This document shows, piece after piece, positions 9,450 to 17,723 of a DNA stretch of 64,000 nucleotides. Position 1 is the first letter of the stretch. The number at the start of each line of letters is the position of its first letter. The position numbers and the translations under genes were made by a program. The notes under the pieces are model-generated. The model worked only from the letters and a program-made list of their open reading frames with translations. It made no database searches and was not told the DNA's origin. This stretch comes from Paenibacillus sp. JQZ6Y-1 (GTDB lineage: Bacteria > Bacillota > Bacilli > Paenibacillales > Paenibacillaceae). Location of the stretch: positions 62,001 to 126,000 of the forward strand of contig NZ_JBFDUZ010000004.1 of assembly GCF_040719145.1 (NCBI RefSeq), in the 5' to 3' direction.

Positions 9450-9568
9450 AGTGCAACAGCAAAGCATTCTCTAATCCAACATATCATTCATACATTAGCT
9501 AGAATACATCAGCTAGGCTCTACATTATTCATATCCAATTCAGTTATTTTATGGACGGAGGAGTCATC

Positions 9569-10597
9569 GTGAATCTCAAGGACAAGCAGCTCAAGGCGGA
9601 TATTGGACGACGGGCAGATCAGGCATTTGATCAGGAAATGGACGAGATTAACCGCCAGATGGAGCAGCAAGTAATGATCGCGCTGGTCGGTGATGTGAAT
9701 GCGGGGAAGTCGTCTACCATTAATCGTATTATCGGTGATGACGTGGCAGGTGTAGGCGCGGAGCCGGGCGAGACGACTCAAATTCGCGAATATCCGTACC
9801 GCGACAAAATTATCTTGATCGATACCCCCGGCTTGAACGATGTGAACACCGCCAATTCCGAACGCACGCGCGATTATTATCGCAAAACGGATGTGGTGTT
9901 ATTTTTCCTGAATGCAGCAGGCACGGTTTTTTCCGAAGCGGAGAAGAAGTCGTTGGAAGCGTTGGAGAAGATCAACACTGATATTCTGATCGTCTTGAAC
10001 AAAATCGACGCTGCGGAAGAGATCGACCGACTGGTTGGACGGATTCGGCAAGAGACTGGCGACCGTTACGAGGTCATTCCGGTATCGTCTCGCACGGGTG
10101 AGAATATTGAGAAGCTGCGCTACGCCATTCTCGATTTGCTCAAAAAAAAAAGTAAGGACATTGTCTTCGCCCGCACAATCAAGGAAAAATCCTCTATCGC
10201 CAACAAGTGGATTATCGGCGCAGCGACATCGGCAGGCGCCATCGGTGCAGCTCCATTGCCGGGAGCGGACATTATTCCGCTAACTGCGATTCAGATTGGG
10301 CTGCTTACGCGACTGGCAACGCTATATGAGCGTCCGCTCAGCCGGGAAGCGGCAAAGGAAATCGTGATCGCCTCCATCGTCGGCAATCTGGGACGTACCT
10401 TGTTCGCGCAGGTGGTGAAGCTGTTTCCCGGGGCAGGTTCGGTTGCTGCGGCGGGTATCGCTGGATCGGTTACGCTGGCGCTGGGCTATTCGGTCAAATA
10501 CGCGTATGAGCGCGAAATCGACGTAACTCCAGAGAGCATTAGCAAGCTATATCGCAAATTCCGTACGAAGACCGACAAGGGCAAATTGCCGCAATAA
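9569..10597 (+). CDS. Era/dynamin-like GTPase with C-terminal DUF697 domain
   Basis: 342 residues from a GTG start that has GGAGGAG five bases upstream; an ATG 18 bases earlier has no ribosome site. GTPase motifs are G1 GDVNAGKSST (about 41-50), G3 DTPGLN (about 85-90), G4 NKID and G5 SSRTG. Residues about 200-330 form the hydrophobic, glycine-rich DUF697/YcjF-type domain (GAAPLPGADIIPLTAIQ), which probably contacts the membrane. Proteins of this kind are linked to envelope stress or membrane remodelling, but the exact role here is unknown. The kinase gene begins 38 bases downstream, suggesting an operon. Confidence 0.9.
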   Translation: MNLKDKQLKADIGRRADQAFDQEMDEINRQMEQQVMIALVGDVNAGKSSTINRIIGDDVAGVGAEPGETTQIREYPYRDKIILIDTPGLNDVNTANSERTRDYYRKTDVVLFFLNAAGTVFSEAEKKSLEALEKINTDILIVLNKIDAAEEIDRLVGRIRQETGDRYEVIPVSSRTGENIEKLRYAILDLLKKKSKDIVFARTIKEKSSIANKWIIGAATSAGAIGAAPLPGADIIPLTAIQIGLLTRLATLYERPLSREAAKEIVIASIVGNLGRTLFAQVVKLFPGAGSVAAAGIAGSVTLALGYSVKYAYEREIDVTPESISKLYRKFRTKTDKGKLPQ

Positions 10598-10635
10598 ACG
10601 ACCATACGATGTACAGGGGAAAGGCTGGTTGAAGA

Positions 10636-11550
10636 TTGAGAGCATTACAGCGAATGGGCGGGCATCTGTCTCGCTGGTGGCAGGAACGGCATTTTACGCC
10701 GGGTACGGTCATTCATGGACGTTATGAAGTGGAAGGGCGACTTGGTACAGGCAGCTACGGCGTAACGTATCGCTGCCGCGACAGGTCAGCACATGGAGAG
10801 GTCGTTGTACTGAAAACGATCCAACCGCTACGCGGCGGCGATCCGCGCGCACAGCTGATCTATGATCGCGAGCTGCGTGCGATGCAGGCGCTGGATCATC
10901 CGCATATGCCGCGTTTGCTGGATCATTTTGTGTATCATAAGCAGCGCTGTCTGGTGATGTCGTTTATGAATGGGTACAACATCGGCGAACTGCTGTTTGA
11001 ACAGCATCATTCGTTTACAGAAAAGCAGTCGCTGCAATTCATGCTAGAGCTGTGCGAATTGGTGCAGCGGATGCATCAGCGGCGGATGGTACACCGCGAC
11101 ATTAGCTTGTCCAATGTGCTGTGGGATGAAGGACGTATTCAATTGATCGACTTTGGATTGACATGGCATCAGGATGAGCCGCCTGCACTGGTGCAGCAGC
11201 TAGATGAACTGGTCAGTGGGGATGAGCAGGAGAAGATCATTCGCCGTTCCTTGCATGTACGCAGCGACTTTTACGGGATGGGGCATCTGCTGCTGTATTT
11301 GCTGTACAGCAGCTTCGATGATCAGCGGAGCGTACCCTCGTCGCAGGATCGGGATGCTGTGAATGGCAATGGAAATGAGAAATCGAATCCGCTATCACCG
11401 GATGCCAGCTGGGAAGACGAATTGGATATTCATCCGCACACGCGTCAGTTGATTCGGCGATTGCTTCAAGTGGATACGCCTTATGATGTGCTGGACGAGG
11501 TGCAGCGGGATATACGACAGGCGCTGCTAGTGCTGGATAACGGCAAGTAA
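10636..11550 (+). CDS. Ser/Thr protein kinase (Hanks type)
   Basis: 304 residues with a TTG start. An AGGGGAAAGG stretch lies about 11 bases upstream; an in-frame ATG at 10654 is the alternative. The kinase motifs are complete: glycine loop GTGSYGVTYRC (about 37-47), VAIK-type lysine in VVLKT, catalytic loop HRDISLSNV and DFGL. The substrate-binding lobe is short and there is no transmembrane segment or PASTA domain, so it is a soluble kinase of the B. subtilis YbdM size class. It follows the DUF697 GTPase by 38 bases, which makes that GTPase a candidate substrate or partner (inference). Confidence 0.92.
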   Translation: MRALQRMGGHLSRWWQERHFTPGTVIHGRYEVEGRLGTGSYGVTYRCRDRSAHGEVVVLKTIQPLRGGDPRAQLIYDRELRAMQALDHPHMPRLLDHFVYHKQRCLVMSFMNGYNIGELLFEQHHSFTEKQSLQFMLELCELVQRMHQRRMVHRDISLSNVLWDEGRIQLIDFGLTWHQDEPPALVQQLDELVSGDEQEKIIRRSLHVRSDFYGMGHLLLYLLYSSFDDQRSVPSSQDRDAVNGNGNEKSNPLSPDASWEDELDIHPHTRQLIRRLLQVDTPYDVLDEVQRDIRQALLVLDNGK

Positions 11551-11649
11551 ATTCTTTTATGGATGAATGCACAGGATGCACGATGAGTACACCTGATGCA
11601 CTGTGCATCGAAATATTTTGTGATGAGTGTGATAACACCAAGTCGCATG

Positions 11650-11693
11650 AAAAAAGCAGCTTCTCCTTTAGAAAAGGAAGAAGCTGCTTTTTG
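11650..11693. terminator. bidirectional rho-independent terminator
   Basis: A long stem AAAGCAGCTTCTCCTTT / AAAGGA-GAAGCTGCTTT has A-runs on the left and T-runs on the right. It lies between the kinase gene (+) and the convergent small gene at 11755-11928 (-) and can serve both. Confidence 0.92.
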
Positions 11694-11754
11694 TGTGACA
11701 ATGCGTTTGCTTGTATGGCGTTGCGCTCAACAGATTCGTGTAGGCTGACATTGA

Positions 11755-11928
11755 TCAGCTGCTGCTGTACGAGCTTCCCTTGCCGCGACGCTTGTAATGG
11801 TGATGATTGTACTGATTATGATGACCACCACGACGGTAACGGTCGCTGCTGCTATAGGAACGATGGCTGCGTTTTGAGGAAGATTTGGAATTCATGACCT
11901 GTTTAATAATGCTCTTAATAAGACCCAT
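11755..11928 (-). CDS. 57-residue Ser/Arg/His/Tyr-rich basic protein, hypothetical
   Basis: Short gene with a textbook ribosome site (AAAGGAGG, 8 bases before ATG) and an in-frame stop after 57 codons. The N-terminus (MGLIKSIIKQVMNSKSSSKR) is followed by a low-complexity tail of Ser, Arg, Tyr, Gly and His, including a YNHHHYKRRGKGSSYSSS end. It is strongly basic and has no cysteine, transmembrane segment or known domain that I can recognise. The tail could bind nucleic acid, metal or anionic polymer (speculation). The strong ribosome site, the dedicated terminator downstream and 390 bases of AT-rich upstream DNA support a real gene. Confidence 0.7.
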   Translation of the reverse strand: MGLIKSIIKQVMNSKSSSKRSHRSYSSSDRYRRGGHHNQYNHHHYKRRGKGSSYSSS

Positions 11929-12319
11929 ATGAATAACCTCCTTTGGTAATCTTATCGTGTGTATACGATTGGTTTCCCCACGGGTTTCTGTTCAGACACA
12001 AAAAAACACGAAAAAGAAATAATTTTAGCTAATTTTAAGGTAGACTTCGTCTGACAACGTATTTTATATGTATACATAGACTTACTTTGTATGACTTTTA
12101 ATATATTTTATAAAATTTAATTATTTAAAACATAAATAGTGATTCAGCACAACATATTTGGGATATAATCAATTATGTAGTCTTAAAGAACCACTACCAA
12201 GGTTATATACTTGAACATATACCAGTGACTATATTCATTGTTTTGTATGACGGATGACGCATAGGCGGTAAGTATAAAGCACATTTTAGACAGAAGGTAC
12301 AAAGGAGAACATTATTATT
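11929..12319. other. AT-rich divergent intergenic region
   Basis: About 390 bases, markedly AT-rich between 12000 and 12240, separating the small basic-protein gene (-) from the chemoreceptor gene (+). It must hold both promoters. I looked for a flagellar sigma-D promoter in front of the chemoreceptor and did not find a convincing one. Confidence 0.5.
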
Positions 12320-14380
12320 ATGAGTAAATTGAAACAATGGTCAGGTAGTCTTTTCGTAAGGATATTGGGGATTTCGGCGCTCTGTATCATTATTCCGATG
12401 ATCGCAGTTATGCTGATCGTCGGTTACCGGATGACCGAATCGTATGAGCAATCCAATACACAATCCCTGTCCAGTGTAGCCAATGAAAAGGTAAAAGAAC
12501 TGAACATCATCATCAAATCTCAACAAAGTGCGGCAGAAGCGGTCGTTAATGATCCGTACAATGTCGATTTCTTCAACAATCTGGATCGTACAGGTACACC
12601 AAATACAGAAGAATTGAGCCGTATCCGCGAGAACATCACGAAGAAGCTGCAAGATTCTGACGGACTGTATGAGAATGTCTTTTTCATGTATAAGGGTGCG
12701 CTGTATGTAGACGGCATCGGCGGTAGCTCAGTTGGCTACAAACCGTCAGCTGAGAAAGACCCATGGTATCCGAAGGTTCAGCAAAATCCGGGTCCATTTA
12801 TTAGTGACATTATGACGTCTCCAGTATCTGGTTCTTCCGTAATCGTAATCGGAAATGTCATTGCAGCAGCAAATGGTGCGACAAACAATGAACCGACGAT
12901 TTTCGCAGCACCGCTTAATGTGAATTCACTGTTGCAAGATGTTGTACGGAAAAGTGAAGGTGACACGCTAGACACCATCGTATTGAACGCGAATGGCGAT
13001 GTCGTAGCATCGCCGGACAAATCGCAGGTTATGAAGCTGAACATGAGTAAAGTCGATACAGAAGGCATGTACGCTAAGATTCAATCTAACACTAGTGGCA
13101 ATGGCTTTGTTACAATCAACGGCATGCGCTATATGGCTGTATTCCAAAAGGACGGCTCTCTTGGTCTGACGGTAGTGACAATGCAGCCAGTTAGCGTATA
13201 CATGGAGCGCGTGAATGGTATGATCGTGCTGATGATTCTGGTGACTGTGATCAGCCTGATCGTGGCACTGATGATCATGTTCCTGCTCGTTCGCAGCATT
13301 ATCCGTCCTGTACAACTGGCATCTTCCGGTCTGGAGAGTATGTCCCGTGGCGATTATTCCACCGACATTCCTGGCAAATACAAACAGCTCAATGGCGAGA
13401 CGGGTCAATTGCTGCGCGCCATGGATAATATGCAGCAATCGACTCGTGCGATGATTACCGCTGTAACCAGTGAAGTGGAGCAACTGCGCGCCGTCAATGC
13501 GCATACCCATAGCGTATTTCAAAATATGTCTGTCAGCATTCAGGATGTATCTGCAACCACGCAAAATATGTCCGCAGGTATGGAAGAAACCGCTGCATCG
13601 ACGCAGGAGATCAGCGCGTCGACTCGTGAGTTTGAAACGGCGATTGATACGATTGCTCGTGGTGCACAGGAGGGGGCAGAGAATGCTAATGCCATCAATG
13701 TGCGCGCCACAGAATTGAAGCAAAAACTGACCTCATCCATTGCGGGTACTAGTGCCATTTACAATGAGATCAAGGCTGGGCTGGACGAAGCCATGGAGCA
13801 ATCCAAATCGGTCGAAATGATCAAAACGTTGAGCGAATCTATTTTGCAAATTACCAAACAGACCAACCTGCTTGCATTGAACGCTTCCATCGAAGCGGCG
13901 CGTGCAGGTGAAGCAGGAAGAGGCTTCTCCGTTGTTGCTAACGAAATCCGCCTGCTTGCAGACGCATCACGCGATACCGTTGGTCAAATTCAAGACATTA
14001 CCGAAGAAGTGGTCGATTCCGTGAGTAACTTGCAACAATATACCGGTCGTCTGATCGGTCTGTTGACCAACGAAATTGCCGCCGATTATCAAATGATGCA
14101 GCAGACAAGCGACTACTATATGCAAGATGCCAGCGATATTGACCGCATGGTGAGCGAATTCAGCGCTACCAGTGAACAACTGAGCGCGTCCGTACAAAAC
14201 TTGGCACAAGCGATCCACGAAATCGCCCTGTCCAACAACGAATCCGCCGATGCTACCGAAGAAATCGCCGAAGCCGCACAAGCGATTCTCGAAAAAGCGA
14301 GCAACGTATCCGCTGAAGTTGAGAAAACGAACGAAAGCGCCGAACGCCTCAGCGGTATGGTCGACAAGTTCAAGTTTTGA
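12320..14380 (+). CDS. methyl-accepting chemotaxis protein
   Basis: 686 residues. Transmembrane segment 1 is at about 11-33, an extracytoplasmic dCache-type sensor spans about 35-300, and transmembrane segment 2 is at about 305-330. A HAMP domain follows ([20 protein letters not shown]). The cytoplasmic coiled-coil contains the conserved signalling tip ([20 protein letters not shown], then [15 protein letters not shown]). No C-terminal CheR-tethering pentapeptide is visible. It senses an extracellular ligand and controls CheA activity; dCache receptors commonly bind amino acids or organic acids, but the ligand cannot be read from sequence. AAAGGAG precedes the ATG. Single gene with its own terminator. 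Confidence 0.96.
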   Translation: MSKLKQWSGSLFVRILGISALCIIIPMIAVMLIVGYRMTESYEQSNTQSLSSVANEKVKELNIIIKSQQSAAEAVVNDPYNVDFFNNLDRTGTPNTEELSRIRENITKKLQDSDGLYENVFFMYKGALYVDGIGGSSVGYKPSAEKDPWYPKVQQNPGPFISDIMTSPVSGSSVIVIGNVIAAANGATNNEPTIFAAPLNVNSLLQDVVRKSEGDTLDTIVLNANGDVVASPDKSQVMKLNMSKVDTEGMYAKIQSNTSGNGFVTINGMRYMAVFQKDGSLGLTVVTMQPVSVYMERVNGMIVLMILVTVISLIVALMIMFLLVRSIIRPVQLASSGLESMSRGDYSTDIPGKYKQLNGETGQLLRAMDNMQQSTRAMITAVTSEVEQLRAVNAHTHSVFQNMSVSIQDVSATTQNMSAGMEETAASTQEISASTREFETAIDTIARGAQEGAENANAINVRATELKQKLTSSIAGTSAIYNEIKAGLDEAMEQSKSVEMIKTLSESILQITKQTNLLALNASIEAARAGEAGRGFSVVANEIRLLADASRDTVGQIQDITEEVVDSVSNLQQYTGRLIGLLTNEIAADYQMMQQTSDYYMQDASDIDRMVSEFSATSEQLSASVQNLAQAIHEIALSNNESADATEEIAEAAQAILEKASNVSAEVEKTNESAERLSGMVDKFKF

Positions 14381-14451
14381 TTCAGAGTGATCCCTATTTT
14401 CTACAGCAATCGCATCAAGCTATACCATATCCAACGCAATCGTCTCACCAG

Positions 14452-14489
14452 AAAGACCCGACCGAGTTCAACCTCGATCGGGTCTTTTT
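14452..14489 (+). terminator. rho-independent terminator of the chemoreceptor gene
   Basis: Stem GACCCGA-CGAG / CTCG-TCGGGTC with one mismatch, preceded by AAA and followed by TTTTT. It overlaps the end of the convergent cupin gene and can serve it as well. Confidence 0.88.
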
Positions 14490-14491
14490 CA

Positions 14492-15004
14492 TCAACGCCC
14501 TTCACGCCAAAGCCGAACCAACGGTCCATCCGCTCCAAACACCGGATCAGAATCCGGCACAGGCACACGTGGAATCTCCTGCAAAGCCTGCTCATATTCC
14601 CCCGACTCGCCCGTACGCGTATTATACGACATCCCGCCCGGATAAGCCCCAACGATCCGAAAATCCTCACTAGCCTTCAACCGCTTATGTCCTGTCCCCG
14701 CTGGTAGCACGACAACATCCCCAGCCACCAACGTAAACGCCTGCCCATGCGCCCCACCTAACTGCACCGTCACGTCTCCACTCACAACCCCCAACACCTC
14801 ATGCGAATTGCTGTGATAATGATGATACCCAAACACCCCATTCACCCAGCTATTCAACCACCCATTCTCATTAAATACATCTTCCACATCTCCCAACCGA
14901 TCCTTCAACACCCCTTCATATATCAACACCGCCAACCTCGAATTCGGAATCACCCCATCATCCTCAAAATAAACCTCCCGCACACCCTTCACAAATTCAC
15001 TCAT
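14492..15004 (-). CDS. cupin-domain protein (YjlB-like)
   Basis: 170 residues from MSEFVKGVREVYFEDDG. AGGAGG lies nine bases upstream. The cupin core is clear: HHYHSNSHEVLGVVSGD (motif 1, with His and Glu ligands), then LVAGDVVVLPAGTGHKRL (motif 2, with the last His). Size and the closing segment FRIVGAYPGG resemble B. subtilis YjlB, a single-domain cupin of unknown function. The minus-strand coding sequence is very G-rich, mirroring an unusually G-poor + strand that continues into the upstream noncoding DNA. This appears to be a property of the physical strand rather than of the gene. Confidence 0.88.
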   Translation of the reverse strand: MSEFVKGVREVYFEDDGVIPNSRLAVLIYEGVLKDRLGDVEDVFNENGWLNSWVNGVFGYHHYHSNSHEVLGVVSGDVTVQLGGAHGQAFTLVAGDVVVLPAGTGHKRLKASEDFRIVGAYPGGMSYNTRTGESGEYEQALQEIPRVPVPDSDPVFGADGPLVRLWREGR

Positions 15005-15260
15005 CTCCAACATCCTCCTCATCCATTTCAATGTCACCAATTTCCCCACCAAATCCAACTCACCCCTAAATCGAACCCACACCTAAATCGAACCCACACC
15101 TAAATCCAAGAAGCCCTACCACCCCTAACCCATTTTCCACACTCATCAAATCTGTATCCAAACCCATCTCTGCGAAAAAATAAAAATCCCCACATTCCTC
15201 ACATCCCTACATACCCAGATAGATGAAATCCTTCACCCTTCTTTTCCCTCTACCCATTAC
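15005..15260 (+). other. G-depleted intergenic tract
   Basis: Between 15005 and 15240 I count about 11 G in 236 bases on the + strand; the rest is mainly A and C with some T. The tract lies between the cupin gene (-) and copy 1 of the nested palindromic element. It has no open gene that I would support. It contains a 17-base direct repeat (separate entry). Confidence 0.8.
15066..15106 (+). repeat. 17-base tandem direct repeat, about 2.4 copies
   Basis: The unit CTAAATCGAACCCACAC occurs at 15066-15082 and 15083-15099, followed by a partial third copy CTAAATC. It lies inside the G-depleted tract, upstream of the cupin gene. Confidence 0.9.
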
Positions 15261-15290
15261 CCTGCAAAAAGCGAATGTTTGCTTCAGCAC

Positions 15291-15485
15291 GAAGCGGAGG
15301 GAAGGAAATAAGGGGAAAGGACGACTTATAGTGTTTACGTTCTACAAACAAGGGGTTCAATGAAACATGATTTTTGCAAAGCAAAATATCTTACTGCTTT
15401 GGAGGGGCGGGAATCTTCATTTCCTCCTCGATTCAAAGATTCCCGCGGCTCCACCCGAGGACGTTCCCTTATTCCTTCCCGTAGC
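15291..15485. repeat. nested palindromic repeat element, copy 1
   Basis: The outer arms are 15291-15326 (AAATAAGGGGAAAGG core) and 15463-15480 (TTCCCTTATTCC core). The inner arms are 15401-15417 and 15436-15452 (AAGATTCCCGCGGCTCC), here with two or three mismatches. About 75 bases separate the left outer and left inner arms, absent from copy 2 at 62761-62886. Arms and order otherwise agree with copy 2. The element carries no gene and ends about 130 bases before the FlxA-like gene. Confidence 0.85.
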
Positions 15486-15612
15486 GCCTGCTGCACCAAA
15501 CTCCGCTTTTCCCACTCCACCCATATACACAAACCAACATATTCTGCCGATAAAGACAGTGGGAATTCTGGAACAGGACGAGGGTTAATCTACGGAGCAG
15601 AGGAGTTTTCCC

Positions 15613-16062
15613 ATGAACATTTCATCCACCTCGTCAACAACAGCGTCGGCGTATACGTCGACTCAATCTTCCAGCAACACGGCCGCGCTGGAAAAACAAA
15701 AAGCAACGCTGCAGACTCAATTGACCAAGCTTCAATCCGGCACAGACAAAACAAGTTCGGATACAGAGCAGCAAATCAAGCAAATTCAGCAGCAGATTCA
15801 ACAGATTGAACGCCAGATCGCACAGGCAAAAGCAAGTTCCGGTTCTAGCAACAGCTCGTCCGACGGCACAACAGACAGCACATCCACCGAGCAAACCAGC
15901 GCAACGGATGAGCCGAAGTCGACCGAAGAAGCAACACTGGATGCGATGAAAAAAATGCAAAACAGTGAAGCCAAAAGGTCGAAAGAGCAAGAACAGCAAG
16001 AAGCCAGAGAACGCAGCTTTGCCAAAATGGGCATCGGAAGCCTGTTTAACGCAAGCGTCTAA
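15613..16062 (+). CDS. FlxA-like coiled-coil protein
   Basis: 149 residues. The N-terminus is Ser/Thr-rich. A coiled-coil follows (about 25-75: LEKQKATLQTQLTKLQ and IKQIQQQIQQIERQIAQAKA) of the type seen in FlxA-like proteins. Then comes a Ser/Thr/Asp-rich linker and a charged helix (KRSKEQEQQEARERSFAK). There is no signal peptide or transmembrane segment. AGGAG lies about 8 bases before the ATG. The FlxA family is named after a flagellar-regulon gene of unknown function; the nearby chemoreceptor loosely fits a motility link, but no flagellar genes are present. Confidence 0.78.
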   Translation: MNISSTSSTTASAYTSTQSSSNTAALEKQKATLQTQLTKLQSGTDKTSSDTEQQIKQIQQQIQQIERQIAQAKASSGSSNSSSDGTTDSTSTEQTSATDEPKSTEEATLDAMKKMQNSEAKRSKEQEQQEARERSFAKMGIGSLFNASV

Positions 16063-16170
16063 TCGCACATCCGTCTGACTAGCCGAATGAAGAGGAAGCA
16101 CTTGATCATCTGCAACCGGCATGCCAATGGAATATGCAGCATGAAGCAGGCTTGATTGATAAGCCGCACC

Positions 16171-16200
16171 AGCCGTCTCGCCTTGGGGACGGCTTTTTTG
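16171..16200 (+). terminator. rho-independent terminator
   Basis: Stem GCCGTC/GACGGC with a short loop followed by TTTTTT, about 110 bases downstream of the FlxA-like gene. The remaining 200 bases before the PTS gene show nothing further that I can name. Confidence 0.85.
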
Positions 16201-16409
16201 TTTGTTCTGGTTTTCTGGTCGGAATTGTGAATGACCATAAAATTGCGAAAATTCTGTGTATTTGCTGCAATTTCTGAAAAACAATAGTTTACAGCGTTAA
16301 ATCGCTGATGTAGGATTACAGAACGCAAATGTTTTTCCTTGATTTCATCGTTGGAACGGAATAGAAGGAATGGCATCATGTAGATCTGGCATAAAGGGGA
16401 AACGGTACA

Positions 16410-17426
16410 ATGAAGGAGTATTTCATCAGTCGCATGTACAAAGCATCAGCAGGCATGGCAAACGCGGTTCTCGTCACGCTGGGGATCGGGTTGTTATTTG
16501 AAACGTTTGGCAAGTTTTTGGGCTGGGATACGCTAGTGTCGATCGGCACAGTGACCAAGCTGTTATTGGCACCGGCATTGGGCGCGGGGATTGCGTACCA
16601 GCTGGGCGGCAACTCGCTCGTCTTGTTTAGCGCCATGGCGGCAAGTACAATCGGCGGCGCAGCTCTACATATAAATTCGGATGGTGGCATGACGCTTGTA
16701 ACGGGTCAGCCGATCAGCGCCGTGCTAGCAGCTGCGGCAGCTACATACGTCGGTAAACGAATTACCGGACGCACCAAGCTGGACATGATGGCGATTCCGC
16801 TCGGTGCTGTCTTGGTTGGTGGACTGGTTGGTGCTGGTTTGGCGGCAGTGGTCACTCCGATGCTGACGACGATCAGTGCAGCGATTACGACCTCGGTACA
16901 AGGGCATCCGCTGCTGGCACCGATGGCGATTTCACTGGTATGGAGTATTTTGCTTATGTCTCCGGCATCGTCGGCAGCCATCGCGATTGCACTCAAGCTA
17001 GATCCGGTATCCAGTGCGGCGGCGTTGATCGGCTGTACGGTGCAGTTTGTCGGATTTACCCTGATGTCGGTACGGCAAAATGACGCGGGCGGCTTTATCG
17101 CTCAGTTTTTGGTCACGCCGAAAGTGCAGTTCCCGAATCTGGTCAAAAATCCACGGCTGGTCATTCCGACCTTTATCTCTGCGATCATCTGCGCACCGAT
17201 TGCGACGCTGCTGTTCCATTTTCAGGCATCGTACGAATTGGCGGGGCTTGGTCTGAACTCGCTGATTGCCCCGCTGAATATTTTGGCGATTCAAGGTGCA
17301 GGCGCGTTTACAGTATATGTGCTGACCGGGATGGTATTGCCAGCGGTTATTACACTGGCGCTGTATGGCGTACTGAAAAAGATCGGCTGGACGAAGCCGG
17401 GCGATCTGCATATGGAAGTACGTTAA
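16410..17426 (+). CDS. PTS transporter subunit IIC-like membrane protein (PTS_EIIC_2 type)
   Basis: 338 residues, almost entirely hydrophobic, with about nine glycine-rich membrane segments. The start (MKEYFISRMYKASAGMANAV, then GIGLLFETFGKFLGW) and the repeated APLGAG/GGLVGAGLA patterns are those of the stand-alone EIIC_2 family. No IIA or IIB phosphorylation domain is fused or adjacent, so substrate and phosphorylation partner are unknown. Its function as a true PTS permease is inferred from family membership. AAAGGGG precedes the ATG. It is a single gene with a strong terminator. Confidence 0.88.
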   Translation: MKEYFISRMYKASAGMANAVLVTLGIGLLFETFGKFLGWDTLVSIGTVTKLLLAPALGAGIAYQLGGNSLVLFSAMAASTIGGAALHINSDGGMTLVTGQPISAVLAAAAATYVGKRITGRTKLDMMAIPLGAVLVGGLVGAGLAAVVTPMLTTISAAITTSVQGHPLLAPMAISLVWSILLMSPASSAAIAIALKLDPVSSAAALIGCTVQFVGFTLMSVRQNDAGGFIAQFLVTPKVQFPNLVKNPRLVIPTFISAIICAPIATLLFHFQASYELAGLGLNSLIAPLNILAIQGAGAFTVYVLTGMVLPAVITLALYGVLKKIGWTKPGDLHMEVR

Positions 17427-17430
17427 AGAG

Positions 17431-17466
17431 AAAGCAGGCTTTCCATCGAAAGCCTGCTTTTTTTGT
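17431..17466 (+). terminator. rho-independent terminator
   Basis: Perfect stem AAAGCAGGCTTTC / GAAAGCCTGCTTT with loop CATC and a run of T, immediately after the PTS IIC-like gene. Confidence 0.95.
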
Positions 17467-17540
17467 CATTTTTATAGGTTATTGATGAGAAATAACCATA
17501 GACAGCGCCTAAGAGCGGGCGTATACTAAATCCAACCCAA

Positions 17541-17561
17541 TTAGTAAACAAAGTTTACTAA
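17541..17561. promoter_or_regulatory. palindromic operator, probable ROK/XylR-type repressor site
   Basis: Perfect inverted repeat of 9-base arms TTAGTAAAC and GTTTACTAA around a central AAA. It lies 163 bases before the start of the ROK repressor gene and resembles the TTAGT...ACTAA symmetry of XylR-class operators. It probably mediates autoregulation of the repressor-kinase pair. Confidence 0.72.
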
Positions 17562-17643
17562 TATAAAACATACAATCATCCTACACTTTCTATGCAGCAA
17601 ACAACCATTGGTTTTGGTGCTGTTTTTGGCGATTGATTCGATT

Positions 17644-17714
<71 letters not shown>

Positions 17715-17723
17715 GGAGGACCT

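Noticed and set aside
11940-12319. A flagellar sigma-D promoter before the chemoreceptor
   Set aside because: No TAAA-N15-GCCGATAT-like match was found in the region.
15360-15809. A + strand open frame of 149 codons over the repeat element and the FlxA-like gene
   Set aside because: It runs through the palindrome in copy 1, the similar open frame in copy 2 has no shared protein logic, and it overlaps the FlxA-like gene in another frame.
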